Part shown: positions 1 to 7,949 of the stretch, piece by piece | Numbering within the stretch: position 1 is the first letter of the stretch | Layout of the letters: the number at the start of each line of letters is the position of its first letter | Source: an uncultured bacterium | Lineage (GTDB): Bacteria; Actinomycetota; Coriobacteriia; Coriobacteriales; Eggerthellaceae | DNA: 30,968 nt | Assembly: GCA_905215035.1 (NCBI GenBank) | Contig: CAJMOJ010000018.1 | Span: 1-30,968, forward strand | Reading direction: 5' to 3' | The notes under the pieces: generated by a model | The model's database searches: none | What the model was told of the DNA's origin: nothing | The model's input: the letters and a program-made list of their open reading frames with translations, nothing else | Program-made: the position numbers and the translations under genes

Positions 1-107
1 CAAAGACCTCTGACTTTATGGGCTTTGCTGCTCTAGGTGTAGGGGCAATAGCCATTATTGCTGCTGTTGTTCTTATCATTGCTCGCAAGCGCATTCAGAA
101 GAAGTAA
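1..107 (+). CDS. C-terminal end of an anchored surface protein (partial)
   Basis: Only the last 34 codons are in the window, read from base 3 to the TAA at 105-107. They encode K-T-S-D-F, then a hydrophobic helix of about 22 residues (GFAALGVGAIAIIAAVVLII) and a positive tail ARKRIQKK. That order, motif plus helix plus basic tail, is the layout of a C-terminal cell-wall sorting or membrane anchor signal. The two bases before AAG are CA, so the preceding residue may be Pro, which would give an LPKTS-type variant of the LPxTG sortase motif. This cannot be confirmed because the upstream bases are missing. It is followed by a terminator and then by another surface-protein gene, so the region is a surface-protein locus. 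Ectodomain function cannot be judged. Confidence 0.75.
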   Translation, partial: KTSDFMGFAALGVGAIAIIAAVVLIIARKRIQKK

Positions 108-156
108 GCAGCTTAATAGTTTAACAACTAAGACATATCTCGCATGTCGCCCGATA

Positions 157-195
157 GATAGACCCCGACTCATCCCCGGGGTCTATCGCTTTCTT
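157..195 (+). terminator. Intrinsic terminator after the partial surface gene
   Basis: An 11-bp perfect inverted repeat, GATAGACCCCG (157-167) and CGGGGTCTATC (177-187), has a 9-base loop and is followed by GCTTTCTT. The stem is GC-rich and sits about 50 bases after the stop codon. The T-tract is interrupted, but position and stem strength make a terminator the natural reading. Confidence 0.8.
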
Positions 196-800
196 AGGAA
201 GGCGTGAGAGGTGCGGGAGATACGATGGTGTGGAGTTTTGTACCGCAGATTGTGCTGCAGATTAGACTGCAGCCAAGGCGTGTACGACATGGTTGCAGGT
301 CATGCAGATCGCCTCCATTCACCATAACCCTGAAAAAAATGTCAAATCTAACAATAATTTCTAGGTTTTGAGCAATCACCGTAAAGGCATGTGTTCTCTA
401 GTCTTTGAATGCAAACAAGCATTGAAAGACTTGTGTTTTCATAATCATTACAAACCAAGCTGTTTATAACCATAGAGACTTTTATACTTTCTCCTAATTC
501 TTCGCGCTTAAACACGTATTCGTGTCCCTCTGATCCATTGCATTCAAATACAAATCCGCTCTTGGGCTTACTCTAACTTCATTAGGCGATCATTACCAAA
601 TATCTTGCAAAATGACCCATCACCAAAAATCCCAAGTCGTGAAGATATCGTGAAGTTTTGATTTTGTTACATGGCTCGATTTTGGGAATGACTTTACAAA
701 TAGGTTCCGATAAAGTTTCAAATGAGAATTAATCTTAATAGGATCTTCACGCGCTCATCATAAAACGCGGTGGAGATTCTTGGAATGTAGGACTGAGAAA
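196..800. other. Intergenic region, no gene seen
   Basis: About 600 bases without a convincing ORF: the open frames here are short, lack ribosome binding sites and have no recognisable protein character. The region must hold the promoter and 5' leader of the large adhesin gene, but no -35/-10 pair with good spacing was found. A short direct repeat (TCGTGAAGATATCGTGAAG near 637-656) lies in its second half and could be a protein-binding site; this is a weak suggestion. Confidence 0.6.
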
Positions 801-811
801 GGATGTTTGTC

Positions 812-3800
812 ATGAGCATGCTGGATCGATTGACTGATGTAAAGAAGTCAACATACGCAAAAGTTATTGCGGTGTTGGTTTCTATTGCAATGGTTTTGTC
901 GCTCACCAACATGTCGGCATTTGCTGAGGGGGACGGCTTTTTAGGCGTCTTTGGTGGAGATGCATCTGACACCGTTGAGGTTGCTGTTGATCTTGAAAAC
1001 ACCAAGATTGAATATGGTGATCAAATCATTACTGCGGATGATGCAGAACAAGATGCAACCTTTGAAGCGCCTGCCGGCAAAGACTTGAAATTTAAAGCAA
1101 GCGCAACAACTGAGGACTTCACGCTTGATGAGGTCGCTTTAGTTACAACTGCTGAAAATGGTGATGAGATTGTTACAGATCTTGAGGCTGTTGACGGTCA
1201 GTATTGCGTAGAAGCTGCGGATGTCACCGATGGTATTGTTTTGCGCGCAACTGCTGTTGAGCAGGTAAGTGGCAATAACGCTGCCAATAATGCCGGCAAT
1301 ACTGCTACGACTATTACTGAAGAAGTAGTTGGCGATGAGTCTGCCGGTATTGATGCCACTGATCCTGATGCTGCTGACAACGGTTCTACCGAGAATGGCA
1401 CTCCTGAGTCTGAGGGTGACACTACCGAAAACGATACTACCGAGGGTTCTGCAACTGAGACTCCTGCAACTGATGATACCAACGATGGCGCACTTGTTGC
1501 GGATGTGGCTACCGAGACTGTAGCAAATACAGTAAGCGACTCTGTCGTTTCTTTTGCAAAAGCATTTACTGCAAATACAGGTATTGAGACCTACGCAGCA
1601 GAACCTATGGCTGACTCTACTTATACGGTCAAGGTAGGCGATACCATTAATCTGTATGGAAAACGAGGCTATACTAACAATCAGTGGTCTAGCAACAATA
1701 CCAACATAGCGACAGTACAGAGTAATGGCTCGTCGGCAATTGTTACAGGTAAGCAAGCTGGGACTGTAACCATTGTTCATACATATACTTGGTGGGGCTA
1801 TAAATATACCGAAACGTTTGTTGTAACAGTCACAGAACACATTGAAGATGCGTATTTCTATTTTGTGTTGCCAGGAAAGTCCAGCACCAGCACAGATGCT
1901 AATGACTATATGTACGCTGGATCAGGACAGGTTTCTATTCCATCTGGCTTTGATTACACTAACAACAAAACACGTTGGTCAAATGGAAGCAATCACAATA
2001 ACGCACCTTTTGTTGTAGAGGATTACGTTGTTAAGATGCCTTCCGATCAAGCTATTCGTCAAGGCTTACGTGAATATTACGGCAATGAATACAACGATAA
2101 CTGGACATATGAAATTACATATTTAAATCTAGTTGGCCAATCCACCTCTACTGGTTATAAGCGAGAAAACCTCATTCCATTTACTCGCTGTCATGTGGAT
2201 ATGGCGATTACGATTAATCGTAATGATCAGGTTGCATTTAATTATTTGATTCAGCAACCCGATGGAAGCGTAGTTTCTAATTCAACTATGCACAAGAAAA
2301 GTACTACTGATAGTGTTCAGGTTAATAGTTCTGTAAAAGATAGTGGCTCTTTTGCGACTGATGGCTATCAATATCAAGCGACATTATATGAAAAGGGAAT
2401 CAAATACACATTTGATGGCTGGTATACCGACTCTAGTTATCAAACAAAAGCAGAGAACAACATTGCACCTAATGAGCAGCGCACATTCTATGCCCATTAT
2501 GTAACAAATCCACATACCGTTACGTATGATACCAATGGCGGTAAGTTTGCGGACAATACAACATCTTCAACTGCACACCAGGATGCAGGTACAGTAGTTA
2601 CGATTAGATCTGATGTGCCTACTCGTGATGGCTATGAATTTGCAGGTTGGAAGAGTAATGTTTCGGGTCAGGTTTTTGTTGGCGGTCGACAAGTGTCTAT
2701 GCCAGATCAAGATGTTATCCTTACTGCTCAATGGAATCCTATTGCCCATATCTTGATTCCAGCATCTGATGATCATTCAAACTTCACAGAACCAAGTGAA
2801 TATCAGTATCTTCACTCTGAAACAGAAAAATTTGCGGTTAAGTTTAAAGCAGATGAAGGTTATGAAATTGATTCTGTAACTGTTGATGGTAAAGCGCTTT
2901 CTGGTGATGAACTTGCAGCAGCTATTAAAGACGGCATCACATTAGATCAAACGCGCGATCATTCTGTGGCTATTACTTCAAGACAGCTTGTTTCCTATAC
3001 TGTGAAGTATCTTGATGAAGCAAATCAGCAACCTGTGGCTACTGAGAAAATAGTAAATGGTATAGCTGCGGGCAGCTCTGTTAGTGAAGATGCAATTGAT
3101 ATCGACCAGTATGTTCTTGTAGGAGAAACAACTCAAACGAAAACGGCAGACGAGAATACCACTTTTGTTTTCCTTTATGCAAAAGACGTAGTTGTAGATC
3201 CTAAAGAAGATAAGAATGGCAATGAGCCTGGTGATGGTATTCCTGATAAGTATCAAATCACTGTTAAGTTCGTAAGTTCGGACAATGCTAAAGGTGTACT
3301 TGAAGGAATAACATCTTATGTTGTTACTTTAAAAGATGTCGATGGTGCATATGTTGAAAAAGGGACACATACTCCAGATGCTAAAGATGTCGAGTTTAAG
3401 TCTGCAACTGGCTATGAGTTCGACAAATGGTCACCCAAACTTGAAGTATGTGAAGTTGTAGGTGGTAAGACGTATACCTACACTGCTGAATGGAAAGCGA
3501 TTCAGTATGCTTGGTCAGTAAATTTCTATTTTGATGATCAACTTGATTCAAATTATGTTCCGAAGGACTTAGCTGATCAGCCTATTTCGGGCAAAGCGGA
3601 CTACAATACTATGGTTTCCTATAAGCCATTTAGTACTGTAGATTACAATGATCATCATTATGTCTTAGTCAGCGATGAGAGCGTGAATGGAATTATTTCT
3701 GATGATGTGACTAAGAACATCATGAACGTTAAGTATGAACTCGATGATCTTGGTGGAACACCTGAAAAGCCTGGTGACAATATTCCAGATAAATATCAGA

Positions 3801-6022
3801 AAGTTATTACCTTTATTGTTAAAAATGGTTCATGGGGTACTACCATCAATGAGGCAAATAAAGACAATATTACTAAAGTTGTGACTTTAACTAAGGAAGG
3901 GAAGCCAGCAGTAGACGGAACTTATACTGTCGCTTCTACTGATGTACCTAATGTGGGCTTTGTGCCTGATGCAGGATATATGGCTGGAAATTGGGAAGTG
4001 CAGCCTGTAGAGTATGTTCTTTCTGATAATACGTATTTTAGATATACGTATGATGTCAACAACGGAGAGACTCATCGTGCAAGCTATGTAGTTAATTACT
4101 ACAAGGATGACGTCTTAGCGAGAACTGATGGACAAATTAATGGTGATAGTGTTTGGGTGAATGAGCGTGCAGCCGTAACAGTTAACGCACAGCCAATTGA
4201 TTTAGAGGGTGCATTTGACGGGTACGTAATTGATGCTCAGAAAACTATTAATGAAAACAATCTTGTAATTAATTCCGATATTAATGGCGAGATTGAGCAG
4301 TTAAGAGATGCTCTTGGCAAGCTTCAGTTTGTAAATGATGAGCCAAGCACAGCTAACAAGCAATTTGATGTCAATATTTATTACAAAGCTGCTCCATCAA
4401 CTATCATCTTTGTGACCAATGGCGGCACCGCTGTAGATTCGAATAGCGGTACTACATTCCAGCCAATAACAGATCGCACTATGCCTATTACCACTCGTGA
4501 GGGCTATGTGTTTGCTGGATGGTATGAGAATGCGGACCTTTCTGGATATATTGAGTCTATGTTGCCAGAAACTTATCCTGTTGGCGGCAAGACCTATTAT
4601 GCTCGTTGGATTTCTGCAGCAGGATTCACAAAGGTCTATAACGGACAATACAATCCTACGGAAATTACTGTTAGCGGTGTAGAAAATATAGATAAGAATA
4701 ATGTAAAGATATATAAGCAGATTACCAATGAAGATGGATCCAAGGCACTTGGCGAGATTGTTGATAACCGCTTTACAAACGTGGATCAGACCGGTACTTA
4801 TGCAGTGACCGTCTCAAAGGGTACAGACACGTTTGTTATCTACGATATTCCTGTAGAGATCACACCTGCACCTATTACTATTGTTGCTAATGACGACAGC
4901 AAGATGTTTGGTGAGGAAGACAACACTTCTTATAACGGTTCTGTTGTACAAGGCACAGTCTATCCAAATGATGAAATTGGTGTTGTTACCTATCAGCGCA
5001 CCAACGCAGAAGTTAATGATGCTGGCTACTACGAGGATGTAATTGTTCCTTCTATTGCAAAAGCTGAGCAAAATGGCAACTATTCATACCAGTTTGGACC
5101 TGGTAATTACACTATCCGTCCTGCTGATAGCAATAACGTTACTGCTGAGAGCATTACTAAAACCTATGACGCTCAAGAAGCTGCAGTAAGTGGTCAAGCA
5201 GCAATTGAGGGCTCTACTGTTGAGTACTCTGTAGATGGCGTGAACTACACTTCTGAAAGCCCACGTTTTGCTAACGTTGGTACGTATACAGTATATGTAC
5301 GTGCGACATTGGATAACTATGAGCCTGTTACCACAACCGCTCGAGTTGTTATCAATCCAGCACCCGTAACCGTAACGGTTAACGATGCTACAAAGACGGT
5401 TGCTACTGATGATCCTGAGTTCTCGGCAGTAGTTGAGGGCCTCTTTGGTGATGACACGATCGATTACACCATCGCTCGTCCTGGTGTTGGTACTGATGAA
5501 GCGGTAGGCGTTTACCAAGGCGCATTGGTTGCGACCGGTGAAGCTACCCAGGGCAACTATGTTGTGAACTTTGTGCCTGGTGATTTCACTATTACTGCTC
5601 CAGTTCCTGCAAACCCTGCAAATCCAGGTAATCCCGGTGGCGGTGATGGAACTCCAGTTCCTACTCCAGTACCTGGCGTGCCTGCTGATGGTCCTGCTGC
5701 TGCATTAGCTCCATTGGCTGCTGCGTTGGCTGCTCCTGTTGAGGCTCTGATTGGTGATGAGCCAACTCCATTGGCTGAAGAGACAATTGGCGATGACGAG
5801 GATCCATTAGCTGCATTTGATCATGTAAACTGCTGGGTACACTATTACATGATTTTGGGTATCCTTCTCACCTTGGTATATGGTGGTTGTGTAATCGCTC
5901 GTCGTAGCAATTACAGCCGTAAGATTCAGAAAATGGACGACTACGCTACTGGTAAGGCTATGGATACTGTTGAAGAGACCGAGAATGTTGCAAATGCTGC
6001 AGCTCAGAAGATGGAGGCGTAA
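812..6022 (+). CDS. Large multidomain surface adhesin
   Basis: Secreted, membrane-anchored mosaic protein of about 1736 residues. The ATG at 812 is chosen over the in-frame ATG at 803 because AAAGGA lies 8 bases before it. A long-n-region signal peptide ends near SAFA (about residue 37). An acidic Thr/Asn/Glu-rich stretch follows, then a Big_2-like Ig domain (about 269-345). Two Listeria-Bacteroides (InlB B-repeat/Flg_new) modules recognisable by TYDTNGG or FVTNGG and GYxFAGW lie at about 567-641 and 1196-1268. Between them are MucBP-like and repeated DKYQ-containing modules (about 730-1190). MBG-type beta-domains (about 1350-1593), a Pro/Gly-rich spacer and a single C-terminal helix (about 1678-1698) with a basic tail complete it. 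There is no LPxTG; an ETIGDDEDPLA motif precedes the helix. Probable role is host or interbacterial adhesion (family-based inference). It is followed after 3 bases by a small membrane protein, so the two are probably co-transcribed. Confidence 0.88.
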   Translation: MSMLDRLTDVKKSTYAKVIAVLVSIAMVLSLTNMSAFAEGDGFLGVFGGDASDTVEVAVDLENTKIEYGDQIITADDAEQDATFEAPAGKDLKFKASATTEDFTLDEVALVTTAENGDEIVTDLEAVDGQYCVEAADVTDGIVLRATAVEQVSGNNAANNAGNTATTITEEVVGDESAGIDATDPDAADNGSTENGTPESEGDTTENDTTEGSATETPATDDTNDGALVADVATETVANTVSDSVVSFAKAFTANTGIETYAAEPMADSTYTVKVGDTINLYGKRGYTNNQWSSNNTNIATVQSNGSSAIVTGKQAGTVTIVHTYTWWGYKYTETFVVTVTEHIEDAYFYFVLPGKSSTSTDANDYMYAGSGQVSIPSGFDYTNNKTRWSNGSNHNNAPFVVEDYVVKMPSDQAIRQGLREYYGNEYNDNWTYEITYLNLVGQSTSTGYKRENLIPFTRCHVDMAITINRNDQVAFNYLIQQPDGSVVSNSTMHKKSTTDSVQVNSSVKDSGSFATDGYQYQATLYEKGIKYTFDGWYTDSSYQTKAENNIAPNEQRTFYAHYVTNPHTVTYDTNGGKFADNTTSSTAHQDAGTVVTIRSDVPTRDGYEFAGWKSNVSGQVFVGGRQVSMPDQDVILTAQWNPIAHILIPASDDHSNFTEPSEYQYLHSETEKFAVKFKADEGYEIDSVTVDGKALSGDELAAAIKDGITLDQTRDHSVAITSRQLVSYTVKYLDEANQQPVATEKIVNGIAAGSSVSEDAIDIDQYVLVGETTQTKTADENTTFVFLYAKDVVVDPKEDKNGNEPGDGIPDKYQITVKFVSSDNAKGVLEGITSYVVTLKDVDGAYVEKGTHTPDAKDVEFKSATGYEFDKWSPKLEVCEVVGGKTYTYTAEWKAIQYAWSVNFYFDDQLDSNYVPKDLADQPISGKADYNTMVSYKPFSTVDYNDHHYVLVSDESVNGIISDDVTKNIMNVKYELDDLGGTPEKPGDNIPDKYQKVITFIVKNGSWGTTINEANKDNITKVVTLTKEGKPAVDGTYTVASTDVPNVGFVPDAGYMAGNWEVQPVEYVLSDNTYFRYTYDVNNGETHRASYVVNYYKDDVLARTDGQINGDSVWVNERAAVTVNAQPIDLEGAFDGYVIDAQKTINENNLVINSDINGEIEQLRDALGKLQFVNDEPSTANKQFDVNIYYKAAPSTIIFVTNGGTAVDSNSGTTFQPITDRTMPITTREGYVFAGWYENADLSGYIESMLPETYPVGGKTYYARWISAAGFTKVYNGQYNPTEITVSGVENIDKNNVKIYKQITNEDGSKALGEIVDNRFTNVDQTGTYAVTVSKGTDTFVIYDIPVEITPAPITIVANDDSKMFGEEDNTSYNGSVVQGTVYPNDEIGVVTYQRTNAEVNDAGYYEDVIVPSIAKAEQNGNYSYQFGPGNYTIRPADSNNVTAESITKTYDAQEAAVSGQAAIEGSTVEYSVDGVNYTSESPRFANVGTYTVYVRATLDNYEPVTTTARVVINPAPVTVTVNDATKTVATDDPEFSAVVEGLFGDDTIDYTIARPGVGTDEAVGVYQGALVATGEATQGNYVVNFVPGDFTITAPVPANPANPGNPGGGDGTPVPTPVPGVPADGPAAALAPLAAALAAPVEALIGDEPTPLAEETIGDDEDPLAAFDHVNCWVHYYMILGILLTLVYGGCVIARRSNYSRKIQKMDDYATGKAMDTVEETENVANAAAQKMEA

Positions 6023-6025
6023 GCC

Positions 6026-6520
6026 ATGAGAAAGTCAAATGCATTAATCTTAGGCATCCTGGTTGCAGCTTCAATCTTCTTCCTTTGGATGTGGTATGCC
6101 CTTAATTTCAACTTGGTCGATAATCCACTCGACTTAGTATTGGCTATTGTATGGTGGGCGGTAGTTGGTCTAGTAATTCTTGGCATTACGATGGCTGAGA
6201 AAAAACGCAAGGAGCAAATTCGTACAACCTTTGTTGCACGTGGATTCATTTTTAATCCAGAGATGGGTACCATCTCTTTGGAGGGATCCTCTCCTGTTGC
6301 TACGATCCAAAATGTGATCACTAAGCTTGAATATGGTTTCGATCTGCAGGATATGCCTGAGGCAAAATATGACTGCGTTGTTCGTACAACTAAGTTTGAG
6401 GATAATGGTGACACTTGGGAGGGTGAAGTAGCGGTGGCTAATAATCCCCGTCAAAGCCCCATGCCTTTCAGCAGCCGTTCTGAGTTGAACTCATTAGTTG
6501 AAGCTTGCAAAGCAGCTTAG
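6026..6520 (+). CDS. Small two-helix membrane protein linked to the adhesin
   Basis: 164-residue protein whose start lies 3 bases after the adhesin stop; a GGAGG-like stretch inside the end of the adhesin gene (GATGGAGGCG) can serve as its binding site. Two hydrophobic segments (about residues 7-27 and 36-55) are followed by KKRKEQ, so the roughly 110-residue C-terminal part probably faces the cytoplasm. That part contains beta-strand-like segments and no catalytic motif that I recognise. The tight coupling suggests a role in export, anchoring or assembly of the adhesin, but this rests on position only. Family unknown to me. Confidence 0.75.
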   Translation: MRKSNALILGILVAASIFFLWMWYALNFNLVDNPLDLVLAIVWWAVVGLVILGITMAEKKRKEQIRTTFVARGFIFNPEMGTISLEGSSPVATIQNVITKLEYGFDLQDMPEAKYDCVVRTTKFEDNGDTWEGEVAVANNPRQSPMPFSSRSELNSLVEACKAA

Positions 6521-6560
6521 TTCACAAGACTAGTTGTTTAGGCAACAAAGCAGCTTAGTT
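6508..6560 (+). repeat. 15-bp direct repeat spanning a stop codon
   Basis: CAAAGCAGCTTAGTT occurs at 6508-6522, where it includes the stop codon of the small membrane protein, and again at 6546-6560. It looks like a small duplication of the gene end. No function is evident. Confidence 0.8.
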
Positions 6561-6600
6561 GCAAAGTAGCACAGGTAAGCACAAAATTGGATAAACATAA

Positions 6601-6640
6601 ACAGTGCCGCACGTCGTTAGTGATGTGCGGCACTGTTGTG
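6601..6640 (+). terminator. Strong hairpin terminator after the adhesin operon
   Basis: A perfect 12-bp inverted repeat, ACAGTGCCGCAC (6601-6612) and GTGCGGCACTGT (6625-6636), has a 12-base loop and is followed by TGTGTATAA. It sits between two convergent transcription units (adhesin operon rightward, DUF151 gene leftward) and probably acts in both directions, although a proper T-tract is missing. Confidence 0.75.
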
Positions 6641-6727
6641 TATAAGGAAGTTATAGATTCGAAGATTTCTTGTAAGGCAAAGATGAACGTGCGCGCCTCG
6701 AGCAGCCTTATCGCTCTATACGCATAC

Positions 6728-7247
6728 TTAACCTTCTTCTAAATCATCGGGACGAAGCGTCTCAATATAATCATGAAACTCTTTGATTTGTGATTCGTTG
6801 AGTGTTCGAGCTTGTTGTGCATCGTTAATTAAATAAGGATATGATGCACGATTTAAAATGGGTTCATCAATATATACCATCGCATCTTGCTTAATGGCCA
6901 AGGCGATAGCATCACTGGGACGCGCATCCAAAACTACAGATCGCTCATGCTGACGCAAATAAAGCTTGGCATAAAACGTGGTATCAACAAGATCATAAAT
7001 TTCGACATGATCAATGAAAGCATCTAGGCTTGTAATTGCGTTCATAAAGAGATCATGGGTGAGAGGTCGTGGCATAACAAGATGCTCAAGAGCAATGCCA
7101 AGTTGTGTTGCCTCAGGTAGACCGATCCAAATAGGGGACAACACGAGTATTGCCGTTTGCATTAATCGGCTCATCCGGTCGCATGACCAATACAGAGGGC
7201 ATGTTTGAGTTCGAGACAATGAGTGTTTGTACCGTAAGCGGAATCAT
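6728..7247 (-). pseudogene. DUF151 (bifunctional nuclease family) gene with a 1-nt frameshift
   Basis: Reading leftward, AGGAGG (7260-7255) sits 7 bases before ATG at 7247, which opens MIPLTVQTLIVSNSNMPSVL, the usual start of DUF151 proteins. The frame then runs wrong at a run of four C (plus-strand GGGG at 7134-7137). Removing one C restores RVVPIWIGLPEATQLG and the rest of the family: DARPSDAIALAI, the Asp/Ser-containing core, and an acidic C-terminal tail. The downstream frame is open to 6728 but has no credible start of its own. The family includes plant BFN nucleases and bacterial proteins of uncertain substrate. The gene is either inactivated, slippage-variable at the C-run, or carries a sequencing error; everything else looks intact, which favours a recent event or an error. 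Confidence 0.85.
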
Positions 7248-7261
7248 CTCATCGCCTCCTT

Positions 7262-7579
7262 CTATGTAGTGCAAGAATCACGCATAAATCGTGCAATCTT
7301 GCGATGAGCGCCTCTCTGGCTGCTTCAAACGTATCACCTTATTGATATCTTTGGGTGTGTAGATAGTTGTTTGGAGGTAGTTTGTTGCCAAGCGTGCAGA
7401 AACTGGTTGGTAAAAGGAGGATTTTGGCAAGATAGGAGATGGTCTAGCCACTCACGAATGATCAAACGTGAGAAAAATAAATAAATAGTAAGCTACGATA
7501 GGAATGTGCGGGGATAATGATTATGGGCAACCGCTTACACGTGGTGAGTGGACAAAGTGTATGAATTCGACATTTTTTC
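7262..7579. other. Intergenic region, no gene seen
   Basis: About 320 bases between the DUF151 gene and the tRNA-Ile promoter. The only long open frame runs antisense through the tRNA-Ile gene and is a typical artefact of tRNA sequence. No RNA structure or repeat stood out. Confidence 0.6.
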
Positions 7580-7608
7580 TTGACCCGACTGTAAGGTTGT
7601 CGTAAATT
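7580..7608 (+). promoter_or_regulatory. Promoter of tRNA-Ile
   Basis: TTGACC (7580-7585), 17 bases, TAAATT (7603-7608), then tRNA-Ile begins 18 bases later. Spacing and -35 are close to the sigma-70 consensus. Confidence 0.65.
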
Positions 7609-7626
7609 AATCAAGCGCGATTTTTC

Positions 7627-7703
<77 letters not shown>

Positions 7704-7713
7704 TTGTACGGAT

Positions 7714-7757
7714 AAACACTCCGTCGTGAGCCGAGTTAGCCGGCGGAGTGTTTATTA
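7714..7757 (+). terminator. Terminator after tRNA-Ile
   Basis: AAACACTCCG (7714-7723) pairs with CGGAGTGTTT (7744-7753), with a 20-base loop that can itself fold partly, followed by ATTATAG. It begins 11 bases after the encoded CCA end. Confidence 0.75.
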
Positions 7758-7761
7758 TAGA

Positions 7762-7789
7762 TTGAAAAATTACGCAGAATTGGTACTAT
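7762..7789 (+). promoter_or_regulatory. Promoter of tRNA-Ala
   Basis: TTGAAA (7762-7767), 16 bases, TACTAT (7784-7789), 16 bases before the mature tRNA-Ala start. It lies directly after the tRNA-Ile terminator, so tRNA-Ala is a separate unit. Confidence 0.65.
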
Positions 7790-7805
7790 AGGTACTGCAC
7801 CACGT

Positions 7806-7881
7806 GGGGCATTAGCTCAGCTGGGAGAGCGCGGGCTTTGCAAGCCTGAGGTCAGGGGTTCGATCCCCCTATGCTCCACCA
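7806..7881 (+). tRNA. tRNA-Ala (TGC)
   Basis: Acceptor stem GGGGCAT/ATGCTCC, D-arm AGCTCAGCTGGGAGAGC, anticodon TGC in CTTTGCAAG, T-arm GGGGTTCGATCCCC, and encoded CCA at 7879-7881. All arms fold without mismatch. Confidence 0.96.
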
Positions 7882-7890
7882 CGAATTTTC

Positions 7891-7917
7891 AAGCGGATCA
7901 CATGATCCGCTTTTTTA
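7891..7917 (+). terminator. Terminator between tRNA-Ala and typA
   Basis: A perfect inverted repeat AAGCGGATCA (7891-7900) / TGATCCGCTT (7903-7912) is followed by TTTTA. This is a textbook intrinsic terminator. It ends only about 33 bases before the typA start codon, leaving almost no room for a separate typA promoter downstream of it. Confidence 0.9.
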
Positions 7918-7949
7918 TTGCATCGTTGGCGCATGATTGGAGAGCTAAC

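Noticed and set aside
1139..1840. 233-codon antisense frame inside the adhesin gene
   Set aside because: Shadow of repetitive Thr/Glu/Ala codons; no binding site and no family character.
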